Assembly (NCBI RefSeq): GCF_014202315.1
Contig: NZ_JACHGN010000015.1
Span: 1-64,000 of the forward strand
DNA: 64,000 nucleotides
Direction: 5' to 3'
Source of the DNA: Thermocatellispora tengchongensis
GTDB taxonomy: Bacteria > Actinomycetota > Actinomycetes > Streptosporangiales > Streptosporangiaceae
Part shown: positions 24,446 through 38,318 of the stretch, piece after piece
How the letters are laid out: each line of letters begins with the position of its first letter
Position numbering within the stretch: the first letter of the stretch is position 1
Made by a program: the position numbers and the translations under genes
Notes under the pieces: generated by a model
Database searches by the model: none
What the model was told of the DNA's origin: nothing
The model's input: the letters and a program-made list of their open reading frames with translations, nothing else

Positions 24446-25102
24446 TCAGATGCGGTACCCGAACTTGGGCACCGTCTCGATGAGGGGCGGGTCGCCGAGC
24501 TTGCGGCGCAGGCCGTGCACGACGACCTTGAGCACCCCGCTGAACGGGTCGAGCCGGGCGTCCCACACCTTCTCCAGCAGGTGGACGGTGGACACCGGCG
24601 CGCCCCCGGCGCGTACCAGCTCCTCCAGGACCCCCAGCTCCTTGGGGGTCAGCGCCAGCTCCCGCCCGTCGCGGGTCGCGGTGCGGCGCCGCACATCGAC
24701 GACCACGCCGTTGCGGGCCAGCACCGGCGGCGCGGCGGGCCGGGCGCGCCGGGCCAGGGCGTGCACCCGGGCCAGCAGCTCGGGGTAGGAGAACGGCTTG
24801 GACAGGTAGTCGTCGGCGCCGAGCGCCAGGCCGCCGACCAGGTCCTCCAGCGATCCGGCCGCGGTGAGCATCAGGACGCGTGCGGCGATGTCCTCCCGGG
24901 CGGCCAGGGCGCGGCAGATGTCGTCGCCGTGCACGCCCGGCAGGTCGCGATCCAGGATGATCACGTCGTAGTCGTGCACGGTGGCCATCTCCAGGCCGCG
25001 GTCACCGTCGCCGGCGAGATCCACGGCCATGCCCTCGGCCCGCAGCCCCTCGGCGAGGATGTCGGCGAGCTCGGGCTCGTCCTCGATGATCAGCAACCGC
25101 AA
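24446..25102 (-). CDS. OmpR-family response regulator
   Basis: A 218-residue regulator. The receiver domain has acidic Glu7-Asp8, phosphoacceptor Asp51 (VIILDRDLPG), Thr in LMLTAA, and Lys in YLSKPFSY. The C-terminal winged helix (about 125-218) ends PPLIETVPKFGYRI, typical of OmpR/PhoB DNA binding. It is the first gene of a leftward pair with the kinase and faces a divergent export operon. The paired 11-bp direct repeats at 25158-25222 are its likely binding sites. Confidence 0.93.
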   Translation of the reverse strand: MRLLIIEDEPELADILAEGLRAEGMAVDLAGDGDRGLEMATVHDYDVIILDRDLPGVHGDDICRALAAREDIAARVLMLTAAGSLEDLVGGLALGADDYLSKPFSYPELLARVHALARRARPAAPPVLARNGVVVDVRRRTATRDGRELALTPKELGVLEELVRAGGAPVSTVHLLEKVWDARLDPFSGVLKVVVHGLRRKLGDPPLIETVPKFGYRI

Positions 25103-25157
25103 CGGGTCTCCTTCTGTCTCACGGCCGTCCGGCGCGACCCCATTAAGCCAGGGAACG

Positions 25158-25222
25158 GGTTAGGCCGCGGTTAAATCCGCCCTTCGCGGTCCCGGCCGGA
25201 GGCGCCTAACCGGCGCATAACC
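25158..25222. promoter_or_regulatory. paired direct repeats between two-component and export operons
   Basis: On the top strand GGTTA occurs at 25158 and 25169; TAACC occurs at 25207 and 25218. Each pair is spaced 11 bp, and the two pairs are inverted relative to each other. OmpR-family regulators bind as head-to-tail dimers to repeats with this spacing. The layout would let phosphorylated regulator act on both divergent promoters. Confidence 0.65.
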
Positions 25223-25276
25223 GCGGTGCTGCTGTCCTACTGGCCGTCCGGACGGATCGATCCCATGGAGGACGCG

Positions 25277-25747
25277 ATGAGACGTGCCCTGTTCCTGATT
25301 CCGGCGGCCGCGCTGCTGGTGCTCACGGCGTGCGGCCAGGGAGGGGAGGACAGGACCGCGGGCACCGCGGTGCCCGCGGAAGGGGCGGACGGCGGTTCCC
25401 GGCAGGGGGACGCCGCCTTCCAGGAGGGCCTGCTGAAGTACGCCAGGTGCATGCGCGAGAACGGCGTGGACATGCCCGACCCGCAGGGCGGCGTGGCCCA
25501 GATGCCCAAGGCTCCGGCCGACGTGCTGGAGAAGGCGCAGAAGGCGTGCGAGAAGCTGCGGCCGGTCGCCCCGGGGGCGCCCGATGCGGAAGCCCGGCAC
25601 CAGCGGAACGTGGCCCTGGCCAGGTGCCTGCGCGAGAAGGGCATCGACGTCCCCGACCCCCGGCCGGGCGAGGGGTTCCCGGTCCCCCAGGGCGGGGAGA
25701 AGGTGCTCCAGGCCATGCGCGAGTGCTCGGCCAAGGTCCGGCCGTGA
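25277..25747 (+). CDS. lipoprotein with two RCxRExGxDxPDP repeats
   Basis: A 156-residue lipoprotein with leader ending LTAC. The mature part has two matching units: [15 protein letters not shown] then KACEKL, and [15 protein letters not shown] then ECSAKV. Each unit has two Cys, probably one disulphide each, so this is an internal duplication. Such proteins occur next to MacAB-like systems in actinobacteria; their role is unknown. ATG 25277 is chosen because GGAGG in the earlier ATG codon's region lies 5 nt upstream. The stop overlaps the next start (GTGA). Confidence 0.78.
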   Translation: MRRALFLIPAAALLVLTACGQGGEDRTAGTAVPAEGADGGSRQGDAAFQEGLLKYARCMRENGVDMPDPQGGVAQMPKAPADVLEKAQKACEKLRPVAPGAPDAEARHQRNVALARCLREKGIDVPDPRPGEGFPVPQGGEKVLQAMRECSAKVRP

Positions 25748-26820
25748 CCGGATCGCGCCGAGGCGGCCGCCCGCTCGTCTGGGCGGCGGCCGTCCTGGCC
25801 GGATGCGGCGGGGTCGCCGCCGCCGTGCTCGTCACCGGGGCGGGCCCGGAGCCCGAGGCGCCGCGGCCGGCGCCGCCCGGTCCCGCGCGTGCGACCGTGG
25901 AGCGTACGACCCTGACGGAGCGCAAGACGGTGCGGGGCACCCTGGGCTACGCCGGGCGCGCGGAGGTCACCGCCGCGGCGCCCGGCCGCCTCACCTGGCG
26001 GCCCCGCGCGGGGCGGGTCGTCCGGCAGGGGCAGCGCCTCTACCAGGTGGACGGCAGGGACGTCCTGCTGCTGTACGGCGAGCAGCCGGCGTACCGGCGG
26101 CTGAAGGCGGGCGACGAGGGCCGCGACGTCCGTCAGTTCGAGAAGGCCCTGGCCGCGCTGGGATACACCGGCTTCACCGTGGACGACGACTACACCGCGG
26201 CCACGGCCGCCGCCGTACGCCGCTGGCAGGAGGACCGCGGCCTGAAGGAGACGGGCGAGGTCGATCCGGCCACCGTGTGGTACGCCCCGGGGCCCGTGCG
26301 CGTGGACGCGCGCAAGGCCGCCCTGGGGCAGACGCTGGCGCCGGGGGCGCCGGTGCTCACCCTCACCTCGCCCCGGCGCGTGGTCACCGTGCCGATCAGC
26401 ATCGGCGACCACCGGCTCGTGCGGGTGGGAGGCGCGGTCACGGTGACCCTGCCCGGCGGCAAGACGGTCAGGGGCACGGTGGCGTCCATCGGCTCGGAGG
26501 TCAAGAAGCGCGAGGGGACGGGGGGCGTGCCCGAGGACACCATCGACGTCACCGTGGACATCCCGGCCTCCCGCGCCGCGCTGCGGTTCGACCGCGCGCC
26601 GGTGGAGGTCTCGCTGGTCGGCTCCCGCAGGCGGGACGTGCTGGTGGTGCCGGTGTCGGCGCTCATCGCGCTGCCCGGCGGCGGCTACGGGGTCACCCTG
26701 CTCGGTCCCGGCGGCGCGGCGCGCGACATCGAGGTGAAGACCGGCATGTTCGCCGACGGCAAGGTCGAGGTGAGCGCCCCCGGCCTGACGGCCGGAGCCC
26801 AGGTGGAGGTGGCCCGGTGA
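25744..26820 (+). CDS. membrane-fusion adaptor with peptidoglycan-binding domain
   Basis: A 358-residue periplasm-side adaptor (HlyD/MacA type). One N-terminal membrane helix is followed by a beta-barrel/lipoyl half ([24 protein letters not shown]) and, inserted in it, a PG_binding_1 domain (about 115-165: [35 protein letters not shown]). The C-terminal strands [27 protein letters not shown] complete the adaptor. It would couple the ABC transporter to the cell wall. GTG 25744 overlaps the lipoprotein stop; the next gene overlaps its own stop. Confidence 0.85.
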   Translation: MTGSRRGGRPLVWAAAVLAGCGGVAAAVLVTGAGPEPEAPRPAPPGPARATVERTTLTERKTVRGTLGYAGRAEVTAAAPGRLTWRPRAGRVVRQGQRLYQVDGRDVLLLYGEQPAYRRLKAGDEGRDVRQFEKALAALGYTGFTVDDDYTAATAAAVRRWQEDRGLKETGEVDPATVWYAPGPVRVDARKAALGQTLAPGAPVLTLTSPRRVVTVPISIGDHRLVRVGGAVTVTLPGGKTVRGTVASIGSEVKKREGTGGVPEDTIDVTVDIPASRAALRFDRAPVEVSLVGSRRRDVLVVPVSALIALPGGGYGVTLLGPGGAARDIEVKTGMFADGKVEVSAPGLTAGAQVEVAR

Positions 26821-27563
26821 GCATTCGGCGCGACACCGCGCTCAGCCCTCCGCCGCTCGGGGCCGGGCCGCGGACGCCCGCGGCCGAGCTGGTCGGCGTC
26901 TCCAAGGTCTACCCGGGCGGGGTCGCCGCGCTGCGCGAGGTCACCTTCTCCATCGAGCGGGGCGAGTTCGTCGCCATCGTGGGCCCCTCGGGGTCGGGCA
27001 AGTCCACCATGCTCAACCTCCTCGGCACGCTGGACGTGCCGACCAGCGGCACCGTGCGCGTGGACGGCCACGACGCCGGCGGGCTCGGCGACCGGCGCAC
27101 CTCCGAACTGCGGGCCCGCGCGATCGGGTTCGTCTTCCAGCGCTTCCACCTCTCCCAGGGGGTCAGCGCGCTGGACAACGTCGCCGACGGCCTGCTGTAC
27201 GCCGGGGTGCCGCTGCGGGAGCGGCGGCGCAGGGCGGAGGAGGCCCTGGCCAGGGTGGGCCTGGCCGACCGGGCGCACCACCGGCCGCACGAGCTGTCCG
27301 GCGGGCAGATGCAGCGGGTTGCCATCGCAAGGGCGGTGGTCGGCGAGCCGGTGCTGCTGCTGGCGGACGAGCCCACGGGCGCGCTCGACTCGGCCTCGGG
27401 CGAGGCGGTGCTCGGGCTGCTGCGCGAGCTGAACGCGGCCGGCTCGACGGTGGTCGTGATCACCCACCACCACGAGGTCGCCGCCGCGCCGCCACGCCGT
27501 ATCGAGGTGCGCGACGGCCGGGTGGTGGCCGACGTACGGCAGGACGGGAGGGCACGGCCGTGA
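26817..27563 (+). CDS. MacB/LolD-type ABC ATPase
   Basis: A 248-residue ATPase with Walker [10 protein letters not shown], the Q-loop VFQRFHL, signature [12 protein letters not shown], Walker [13 protein letters not shown] and the H-loop THHHEV. The sequence type is that of mechanotransmission transporters (MacB, LolD, FtsE-like), which drive export or shape changes outside the membrane rather than import. It pairs with the permease that overlaps it by four bases. Confidence 0.93.
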   Translation: MSIRRDTALSPPPLGAGPRTPAAELVGVSKVYPGGVAALREVTFSIERGEFVAIVGPSGSGKSTMLNLLGTLDVPTSGTVRVDGHDAGGLGDRRTSELRARAIGFVFQRFHLSQGVSALDNVADGLLYAGVPLRERRRRAEEALARVGLADRAHHRPHELSGGQMQRVAIARAVVGEPVLLLADEPTGALDSASGEAVLGLLRELNAAGSTVVVITHHHEVAAAPPRRIEVRDGRVVADVRQDGRARP

Positions 27564-28783
27564 CCGGAGCACCGCGCGAGAGGACGGCGGCCGGGAGGCG
27601 GGCGCGGCTCTCGCCCGCGGACCTGCTGCGGGTCGGCGCGAGCGGCCTTCGGGCCCGGCCGGCCCGGGTGTTCCTGTCGGCGCTGGGCATCGCGATCGGG
27701 ATCGCCGCCATGGTCTCGGTCGTCGGCATCTCCGCCTCCAGCAGGGCGGACCTCGACGCGCAGATCGGGCGCCTGGGCACCAACCTGCTGACCGTCGGCC
27801 CCGGGGACACGTTCCTGGGCGGCAGGGCCGAGCTCCCGCCCGAGGCGACCGCGATGATCCGCAGGGTGGACGGCGTGCTGGCGGCCACGTCCACGGCCCG
27901 GATCGAGCACCTGCGCGCCTACCGCAACGACCGCATTCCCAAGGGCGAGAGCGGCGGCATCAGCGTGCACGCCGCCGACCTGGAGCTGCCCGCCGTGCTC
28001 CGGGCCCGGATGGCGGTGGGCACCTGGCTGAACGCGGCCACCGCCAGATACCCGGTCGTCGTCCTCGGCCACACGGCCGCGGCGCGGCTGGGCGTCACCA
28101 GGGCGGGCCCCGGCGTACAGGTGCTGGTCGGCGAGGTCTACCACACGGTGGCCGGCATCCTCGCCCCGGTGGAGCTCGCCCCCGAGATCGACACCGCCGC
28201 GCTGGTCGGCGGGCCGTCGGCACGGCGGCTGTGGGACCACCCGGGCCATCCCACCCGGGTCTACGTGCGGGCCGACGAGGAGCGGATCGAGAAGGTCCGC
28301 GACCTGCTCGCCCCCACCGCGTACCCGCAGAGCCCCGCCGACGTGGAGGTCTCGCGCCCCTCGGACGCGCTGGCCGCCAAACGCCTGGCCGAGCAGGCGT
28401 TCACCGGGCTGCTGCTGGGCCTGGGCGCCGTCGCCCTGCTGGTCGGCGGTGTGGGCGTGGCCAACACGATGGTGATCTCGGTGCTGGAGCGGCGGGGCGA
28501 GATCGGGCTGCGCCGGGCCCTGGGCGCGAGCCGGGGACAGATCCTGGCCCAGTTCCTGGTGGAGGCGGTGGTGCTGTCCGCGCTGGGCGGCCTGGCCGGG
28601 GCGGTGCTCGGGACCCTGCTCACCGCGGCGTACGCGGTGGTGCAGGGGTGGGCGATCGTCGTCCCCGCCGCCGCGCTGGGAGGCGGCGTGGCCGCCACCG
28701 CCGCGATCGGCGCCGCGGCCGGGCTGTGGCCCGCCGTACGCGCCGCCCGCCTGTCACCGACCGAGGCACTGGCCACCCCCTGA
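27560..28783 (+). CDS. MacB-type ABC permease
   Basis: A 407-residue permease with the four-helix MacB/FtsX topology: one helix near the N-terminus ([21 protein letters not shown]), a large extracytoplasmic domain (about 65-270), and three helices at the end within the FtsX signature ([36 protein letters not shown]). It completes a lipoprotein/adaptor/ATPase/permease operon under the adjacent two-component system, as seen with envelope-stress or antibiotic efflux modules. The exported substrate is unknown. Confidence 0.92.
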   Translation: MTGAPRERTAAGRRARLSPADLLRVGASGLRARPARVFLSALGIAIGIAAMVSVVGISASSRADLDAQIGRLGTNLLTVGPGDTFLGGRAELPPEATAMIRRVDGVLAATSTARIEHLRAYRNDRIPKGESGGISVHAADLELPAVLRARMAVGTWLNAATARYPVVVLGHTAAARLGVTRAGPGVQVLVGEVYHTVAGILAPVELAPEIDTAALVGGPSARRLWDHPGHPTRVYVRADEERIEKVRDLLAPTAYPQSPADVEVSRPSDALAAKRLAEQAFTGLLLGLGAVALLVGGVGVANTMVISVLERRGEIGLRRALGASRGQILAQFLVEAVVLSALGGLAGAVLGTLLTAAYAVVQGWAIVVPAAALGGGVAATAAIGAAAGLWPAVRAARLSPTEALATP

Positions 28784-28840
28784 CCCGCCGGTCACAGCAG
28801 CTCAGGGCCGCGCCGGAACGGTGGCATTGACGGCGGAACG

Positions 28841-28865
28841 AACTGCAACTAGCCTCGTTGCAGTT
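28841..28865 (+). promoter_or_regulatory. Rrf2 autoregulatory operator
   Basis: AACTGCAAC (28841-28849) and GTTGCAGTT (28857-28865) are a perfect 9-bp inverted repeat with a 7-bp spacer, 35 bp before the Rrf2 start. A second copy is before the MFS gene at 29392-29416. Confidence 0.75.
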
Positions 28866-28900
28866 TCGTCGGCGTCACGGCGGCACACGGAGGGGGCACG

Positions 28901-29347
28901 GTGAGTCTCAGCAGCAGGACCGCGGTCGCGATCCACGCGCTCACGATGCTGGCACGCCGCGACGACCACTCGCTGACGTCGGCGGAGATCGCGGACAGCC
29001 TGTCGAGCAACCCGGTTCTGGTGCGGCGCATCCTCGGCAGCCTGCGTGACGCCGGTCTGGTGTGGTCGGCCGAGGGGCGCGGCGGCGGCTGGTCCCTCGC
29101 CCGCGACCCGCGCGAGATCACACTCCACGACGCGTACGCCGCCGTCGAGGCGGGGCCGATCCTGTCGCGGCATCCCCATCCCCCCAGCCGCGACTGCGAG
29201 GTCGGGCGGCACATCCAGTCGCTGCTGGAGGTGGAGTTCCAGGAGGCGGAACGGGCCATGGAAGAACGGCTCGGCCGCACGACCATCGCCCACCTGCGCC
29301 GGCAGGTGGTGGAACGGGAGCGGGATCTCGGGCTGACGAATCGCTAG
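28901..29347 (+). CDS. Rrf2-family regulator
   Basis: A 148-residue winged-helix protein: LTSAEIADSLSSNPVLVRRILGSLRDAGLV is the HTH and GRGGGWSLARDP the wing. The three-Cys cluster motif that binds Fe-S in IscR and NsrR is missing; only one Cys (about residue 97) remains, so it resembles YwnA-like members that sense something else. GAGGGGG precedes GTG 28901. The perfect dyad upstream, and its copy before the next gene, indicate that it represses itself and the MFS exporter. Confidence 0.88.
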   Translation: MSLSSRTAVAIHALTMLARRDDHSLTSAEIADSLSSNPVLVRRILGSLRDAGLVWSAEGRGGGWSLARDPREITLHDAYAAVEAGPILSRHPHPPSRDCEVGRHIQSLLEVEFQEAERAMEERLGRTTIAHLRRQVVERERDLGLTNR

Positions 29348-29354
29348 CCGAGCG

Positions 29355-29385
29355 ACGGCGGAGGCGGGTCCTCCGCCGTTCTTTT
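29355..29385 (+). terminator. intrinsic terminator after Rrf2 gene
   Basis: ACGGCGGAG (29355-29363) and CTCCGCCGT (29371-29379) form a perfect 9-bp stem with a 7-nt loop, then TCTTTT. This is one of the few hairpins here with a T-run, so it should work as a true Rho-independent terminator between the regulator and the exporter. Confidence 0.85.
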
Positions 29386-29391
29386 CGCCCT

Positions 29392-29416
29392 AACTGCAAC
29401 CCAAATGGTGGCAGTA
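29392..29416 (+). promoter_or_regulatory. Rrf2 operator before the MFS gene
   Basis: AACTGCAAC (29392-29400), a 7-bp spacer and GTGGCAGTA (29408-29416) repeat the dyad found at 28841-28865; the left arm is identical and the right arm differs at two of nine positions. Identical spacing supports one protein binding both. Confidence 0.7.
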
Positions 29417-29442
29417 AAGACTGCGCACGAAGGGGTCTTCGT

Positions 29443-30891
29443 ATGACATCCACGGCGGCCACGACCGGACGAGCCCGTTCAGGGCCGGCCCTGCTGGCGG
29501 TGCTGCTGCCGGCGATGCTCGCCACGGTCATCGCCAGCGACATGGTCAATCTCGTGCTCCCGGCGATCGGGGCGGAGTTCGGGGCCACCGAGGCGGAACT
29601 CGCGTGGGTCGTCACCGGCTTCCTGCTGATGTTCTCCATCGGCATCCCCTTCTACGGCCGCGTCTCCGACCGGGTGAGCCTGCGGCGGCTGTTCGCCCTC
29701 GCCCTGCTGGCCTACGCCGCCGGGAGCCTCATCTGCGCGCTCGCCCCGGATCTTCTCGTGCTCGTACTCGGGCGGATCGTGATGGGGGCGGGCGCGGCCG
29801 CGATACCGGTGCTCTCGATCATCGCCGTCACCAGGCTGATGCCGGAGGACAGGCGAGGGATGGGCATCGGCGTCCTGTCCGCGGCCACGGGCGTCGGCAC
29901 CGCCGCCGGACCGGCCGTCGGCGGCGGGATCGGCCAGTTCCTCGGCTGGCCCGCGCTGTTCTGGATCATGCTCGTGGTCGCGCTGGCACTGCTTCCCGCG
30001 GCGTGGCGCGTGCTGCCGGGCGAGCCCCCGGCGAGTACGGGCCGGTTCGACCTTCCCGGCGGCATCCTCCTGGGCCTGGGCGCCGGGCTGGTGCTGTTCG
30101 GCATCACCCAGGCGCAGGTGGCCGGCTTCGCCGCACCCGCGTCCTGGGTCAGCCTCGTCGTGGCGGCCGTGGCCATCGCGCTGTTCGCGTGGCGCACCGC
30201 CCGCGTCGCGCAGCCGTTCGTCCCGCCCGCGCTGTTCACCAACCGGGTCTACCGGGCCGCGGTCATCGTCGCGTTCCTGGCCATGATCGTCAATCTCGGC
30301 GGCCTGGTGCTCGTCCCCCTGCTGGTGATCGACGTCAACGGCCTCGAACCGGGGGCGGGCGCCCTGGTCATGATCCCGGCCGGGGTCGCCGTCGCCGCCC
30401 TCTCACCGTTGATCGGCCGCCTCGCCGACCGCGTCGGCACCCGGCCCCTGGTGCTGGCCGGCCTCGCGGCCATGGGACTGTTCGCCCTGTTCCTGTCGGC
30501 CTTCACGGGAGGCACGTCGGTGGTCCCCGCGGGGGTCGGGATGTTCGGGCTCAGCGTCGGCTTCATCCTCGTGATAACCCCGATCATCGGCGCCGCGGCG
30601 AGCGCGTTGCCGTCCGCTCAGGTCGGCGTCGGCCTCGGGATCCTCCAGGGAGCCCAGTTCCTCGGCGCCGGCACCGGCCCGGCCCTGTTCGGCGTGCTGG
30701 TGACCGCACGGCAGGAAGGCGGCGCCGGCGCCGTCAACCCGCTGTATCCCGGCCACGAGGGCGCCGCCTTCTCCGACGCCTTCCTGGCCATGGCCGTGGT
30801 CGTCGTCCTCGCGCTGGCCGTGGCGTTCCGGATGCGTCCCGCGCCGGCCCCGGTGGGACCGTCCCGGGATGTCCGGGAGAGGGAGGCCGCG

Positions 30892-30897
<6 letters not shown>
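29443..30897 (+). CDS. MFS drug exporter (DHA2-like)
   Basis: A 484-residue transporter with about 14 hydrophobic helices. The A-loop motif is seen as GRVSDRVSLRRLF after helix 2, and motif C-like GVGTAAGPAVGGGIGQFLGW in helix 5, both marks of proton-driven drug antiporters. ATG 29443 has AAGGGG upstream. It is controlled, by inference, by the Rrf2 protein through the operator at 29392-29416. The exported compound is unknown. Its stop codon lies in a 13-bp tandem repeat. Confidence 0.92.
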
Positions 30898-35175
<4,278 letters not shown>

Positions 35176-35285
35176 CACTCCCCTCGCTACCGAAAGGGGG
35201 GAGGACATCACGCGAATGCTACCAACTTTGGGGAAGATGTTCGAATCCTTGGCATCTGCCGTATTTCAGGAGGCCGTGGTCCGCG

Positions 35286-35906
35286 TCAGCGGCCTTCCGG
35301 CGGCGGCGCGGGCCAGGCCGCGAGGGCGAGCTCGGCCACCGGACGCAGCTCGGCGGCGCTCACGCCGTCGGCCGCCCGCTGTGAGAAGCCCTGGATGACG
35401 GTCGCCAGGTACTGGGCCAGGGCCCGGGTGTCGGTCGAGCCGGGCAGTTCGCCGGCGCGGACGGCCTCGTCGAGACGGGCGGCGAAGGCATCGACGTTGG
35501 CGTTGCGGATGTCGCGGAGGAACGCCTCGACGCCGGCGTCCTTCGGGCTGACGTTGACGGCCGAGCGGATGATCAGGCAGCCCGCCGGATGGGACGGGTC
35601 GGTGTAGATCTCGGCGGCCTCGCGCAGAATGCGGGCGAAGGCGCCGTAGGCGGTCGGCTCCTCGCGCAGGGCGGAGCGGGCGAAGCCCGCGGGCTCCGAC
35701 TCCTGGTAGGCGGCGACGACCTCCTTGAACAGGGCCTCCTTGTCACCGAAGGCCGCGTACAGGCTCGCGGGCCGGATGCCCATCGCCGCCGTCAGGTCGC
35801 CGACGGAGGTGGCCTCGTAGCCGCGCTCCCAGAACAGGCGGACGGCCGTGGCGAGCGCCCGGTCGCGGTCGAAGGTGCGAGGACGGCCACGGCGGCTCTC
35901 GGTCAT
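35286..35906 (-). CDS. TetR-family regulator
   Basis: A 206-residue regulator with HTH ATSVGDLTAAMGIRPASLYAAFGDKEALF and a C-terminal domain of the kind that pairs with an SDR reductase gene (TESRRGRPRTFDRD N-terminus; GCLIIRSAVN). The gene diverges from the SDR gene at 35991, its probable target. ATG 35906 is chosen because a perfect TATAAT (complement of 35914-35919) ends 7 nt before it, so the mRNA would be leaderless; an in-frame start nine codons upstream would run over that box. Confidence 0.9.
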   Translation of the reverse strand: MTESRRGRPRTFDRDRALATAVRLFWERGYEATSVGDLTAAMGIRPASLYAAFGDKEALFKEVVAAYQESEPAGFARSALREEPTAYGAFARILREAAEIYTDPSHPAGCLIIRSAVNVSPKDAGVEAFLRDIRNANVDAFAARLDEAVRAGELPGSTDTRALAQYLATVIQGFSQRAADGVSAAELRPVAELALAAWPAPPPEGR

Positions 35907-35913
35907 ACGCCGA

Positions 35914-35970
35914 ATTATAGAACCTTCACTCAAGAATCCGTGCTACCGTATTTCTTGAACGATCACTCAA
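35914..35970. promoter_or_regulatory. TetR/SDR divergent promoter and operator
   Basis: TATAAT for the leftward TetR gene is the complement of 35914-35919. TTGAACGATCACTCAA (35955-35970) is an imperfect 16-bp palindrome matching at 6 of 8 arm positions, and half of it recurs as TTCACTCAAG at 35925-35934. These are the expected TetR sites. Confidence 0.6.
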
Positions 35971-35990
35971 CAAATGAGCGGAGCGTCGTC

Positions 35991-36746
35991 ATGGGACGTC
36001 TTGCGGGCAGGATCGCGCTGGTCACCGGGGGCAGCCGGGGCATCGGACGGGCCATCGCGCGGCGGCTGGCGGCCGACGGGGCCACCGTCGCGCTGACCTA
36101 CGCGCGCGAATCGGCGGCGGCGGACGAGGTCGTCCGGAGCATCGCGAAGGACGGCGGGCGGGCGTTCGCCCTGCACGCCGAGCTGGGCCGGCACGGTGAC
36201 GCGACGGCCCTGTGGGAGGCGTTCGACGCGGCGACCGGGAACGCCCGGGTCGACATCGTGGTCAACAACGCCGGCATCGGCCGCAGCTCCGACCTCGCCG
36301 GGCTGACAGAGGCGGAGTTCGACAAGGTGTTCGCGGTGAACGTCCGCGCGCCGTTCTTCATCGTCCGGCACGCGCTGGCCCGCCTCAACGACGGCGGACG
36401 GATCATCAACATCTCCAGCGGCGTGTCGCGGGTGGCGATGCCCGAGATCATCGCCTACGGCTCGACCAAGGGCGCCCTGGACACCTTCACCCTCAACCTC
36501 GCCAAAGCGCTCGGCCCGCGCGGGATCACGGTCAACTCGGTCGCGCCGGGGATCATCGACACCGACCTCAACGCCGGCTGGCTGCGCGCCGACCCCCAGG
36601 CGTGGGAGCAGGCGTCGGCCATCTCGGCGCTCGGCCGGGTCGGCACGCCCGAGGACGTCGCGGACGTCGTGGCCTTCCTCGCCTCCGACGACGCCCGCTG
36701 GGTGACCGGGCGGGTCGTGGACGCCACGGGCGGCTCGGCCCTGTGA
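35991..36746 (+). CDS. SDR-family oxidoreductase
   Basis: A 251-residue classical short-chain dehydrogenase/reductase. The NADPH motif TGGSRGIG is near residue 12, NNAG near 90, and the active site has Ser (INISSGVS) and YGSTK. The end WVTGRVVDATGGSAL is usual for the family. The substrate is unknown; pairing with a divergent TetR gene suggests induction by an aldehyde, ketone or quinone-like compound. The start lies shortly after GAGCGGAGCG. Confidence 0.92.
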   Translation: MGRLAGRIALVTGGSRGIGRAIARRLAADGATVALTYARESAAADEVVRSIAKDGGRAFALHAELGRHGDATALWEAFDAATGNARVDIVVNNAGIGRSSDLAGLTEAEFDKVFAVNVRAPFFIVRHALARLNDGGRIINISSGVSRVAMPEIIAYGSTKGALDTFTLNLAKALGPRGITVNSVAPGIIDTDLNAGWLRADPQAWEQASAISALGRVGTPEDVADVVAFLASDDARWVTGRVVDATGGSAL

Positions 36747-36815
36747 ACGACAGGCGGTCCCGGCCGCCGCGCCCCGCCCTGCGCGCCGCCCCCTGCACAG
36801 GCGGTTCGGCGCGGG

Positions 36816-38318
36816 TCAGGGCAAGGGCTGCCGGCGGTCTCCGTGTGCGGCGAGGGGCGGCACCGCGGTCGCGGTGAGCCGGCCGTCGTCCAGGGTGAGG
36901 ACGTCGTCGGCCAGGTGGGCGACGACCTGCGGGCTGTGCGTGATGACGACGAGGGCGAGGTCGTGTTCGGTGCGCAGCGCGGCGAGCAGGTCCAGGACGG
37001 CGGCCCGGGTGACGGTGTCCAGGGCGGCGGTGATCTCGTCGCAGACCAGGACGCGGGGCCGGGCCGCCAGGGCGCGGGCGAGGGCGACGCGCTGGCGCTG
37101 GCCGCCCGACAGCTCGCCGGGCAGCCGCCGGGCGTACTCGGCGGGCAGCCGGACGGCGTCGAGGAGCCGGGCGACCTCGGCGTCCACGGCGCCGCGCTCG
37201 CGCAGCCCGTGGAACAGGCGCAACGGCCGGGCCAGCGCGGTGCGCACGTCCTGCCGGGGGTGCAGCGCGCCGGCCGGGTCCTGCGCCACGAACTGGACGG
37301 CGGCGCGCTGCTCGCGGGTCCTGGCGCGTACGCCGGGCGCGAGCGGGACGCCGTCGAGCCGCACGGTCCCGGCGGCCGGCGGGTGCAGCCCCGCCAGGCA
37401 CCTGGCGAGGGTGCTCTTACCGGCGCCGGAGACGCCCAGCACGGCCAGGCACCGGCCCGCGTACGCCTCCAGCGACACGCCGTCGAGCACGGCCGGCCTG
37501 CCGGGATACCCCGCCACGAGGTCCCGCGCGGTGAGGACGGCCTCCCGCCGCGGAACCGTCCTCGGGGGCGCCTGTCCCGGCTCCGCCGCACCCACGAGCG
37601 CGCGGCCGGCGGGCGAGGCGGGGGCCGAGACGAACCGCCGATAGGGCGCGTCCTCGGCAAGGCCGCCCGCGTCGAGCACCAGCACCCGGTCCACGGCGTC
37701 CCGTACGGCGTGCACGTCATGGGTGATCCACAGCAGCGACACCCCCTGCCTGCGGACGGCCACCAGCTCGCGGCGGACCTCCTGCGCCGAGACCACGTCC
37801 AGGGCGCTGGCCGGCTCGTCCAGGATGAGCAGGCGCGGGCGGCGGGCCAGCGCGACGGCCAGCGCCACCCGCTGCTGCTGTCCTCCGGAGAGCTGGTGCG
37901 GGTAGCGGGCCGCCAGGTCCGGCGTCAGGCCCACCCGGGCGAGGAGCGCGGCGACGGCTCCGGCGCGCCCGGCCCGGGGCGTCCTCCCGAGCGCGGTCAG
38001 GAGCAGCGAGGACACCCGCTGGTAGGGGTTGAGGGTGGCGCCGGGGTCCTGGCCCAGGTAGGCCGCGGCTCCCCCGCGCAGGCCCGGCGCCGGCCCCGGC
38101 AGGGCGCCGAGCCCGGCGACGCGTACGGTGCCGCCGGTGTGGCGGACGCCGTCGCGCAGGTGACCGAGCAGGGCCAGCGCGGTGGTGGTCTTGCCCGAGC
38201 CCGACGGGCCCACCATCGCGACGCACTCGCCCGGGTCGATGGTGAACCGCAGGCCGTCCACCACGGCGGTGGCACCGGCGCTGAGCCGCAGCCCGTCCAC
38301 CTCCACCAGCGGGCTCAC
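36816..38318 (-). CDS. fused double ABC ATPase of a peptide/nickel-type importer
   Basis: A 500-residue protein joining two nucleotide-binding domains that are usually separate (DppD and DppF, or NikD and NikE). Domain 1 has GPSGSGKTT, LSGGQQQRVALA and LLILDEPASALD; domain 2 (from about 265) has GVSGAGKST, LSGGQRQRVALA and VLVCDEITAALD. Both look catalytically complete. It powers uptake through the two permeases upstream. GTG 38318 overlaps the permease stop by four bases. It is the last gene of an operon beginning near the iron-box-like dyad at 41711-41735. Confidence 0.92.
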   Translation of the reverse strand: MSPLVEVDGLRLSAGATAVVDGLRFTIDPGECVAMVGPSGSGKTTTALALLGHLRDGVRHTGGTVRVAGLGALPGPAPGLRGGAAAYLGQDPGATLNPYQRVSSLLLTALGRTPRAGRAGAVAALLARVGLTPDLAARYPHQLSGGQQQRVALAVALARRPRLLILDEPASALDVVSAQEVRRELVAVRRQGVSLLWITHDVHAVRDAVDRVLVLDAGGLAEDAPYRRFVSAPASPAGRALVGAAEPGQAPPRTVPRREAVLTARDLVAGYPGRPAVLDGVSLEAYAGRCLAVLGVSGAGKSTLARCLAGLHPPAAGTVRLDGVPLAPGVRARTREQRAAVQFVAQDPAGALHPRQDVRTALARPLRLFHGLRERGAVDAEVARLLDAVRLPAEYARRLPGELSGGQRQRVALARALAARPRVLVCDEITAALDTVTRAAVLDLLAALRTEHDLALVVITHSPQVVAHLADDVLTLDDGRLTATAVPPLAAHGDRRQPLP

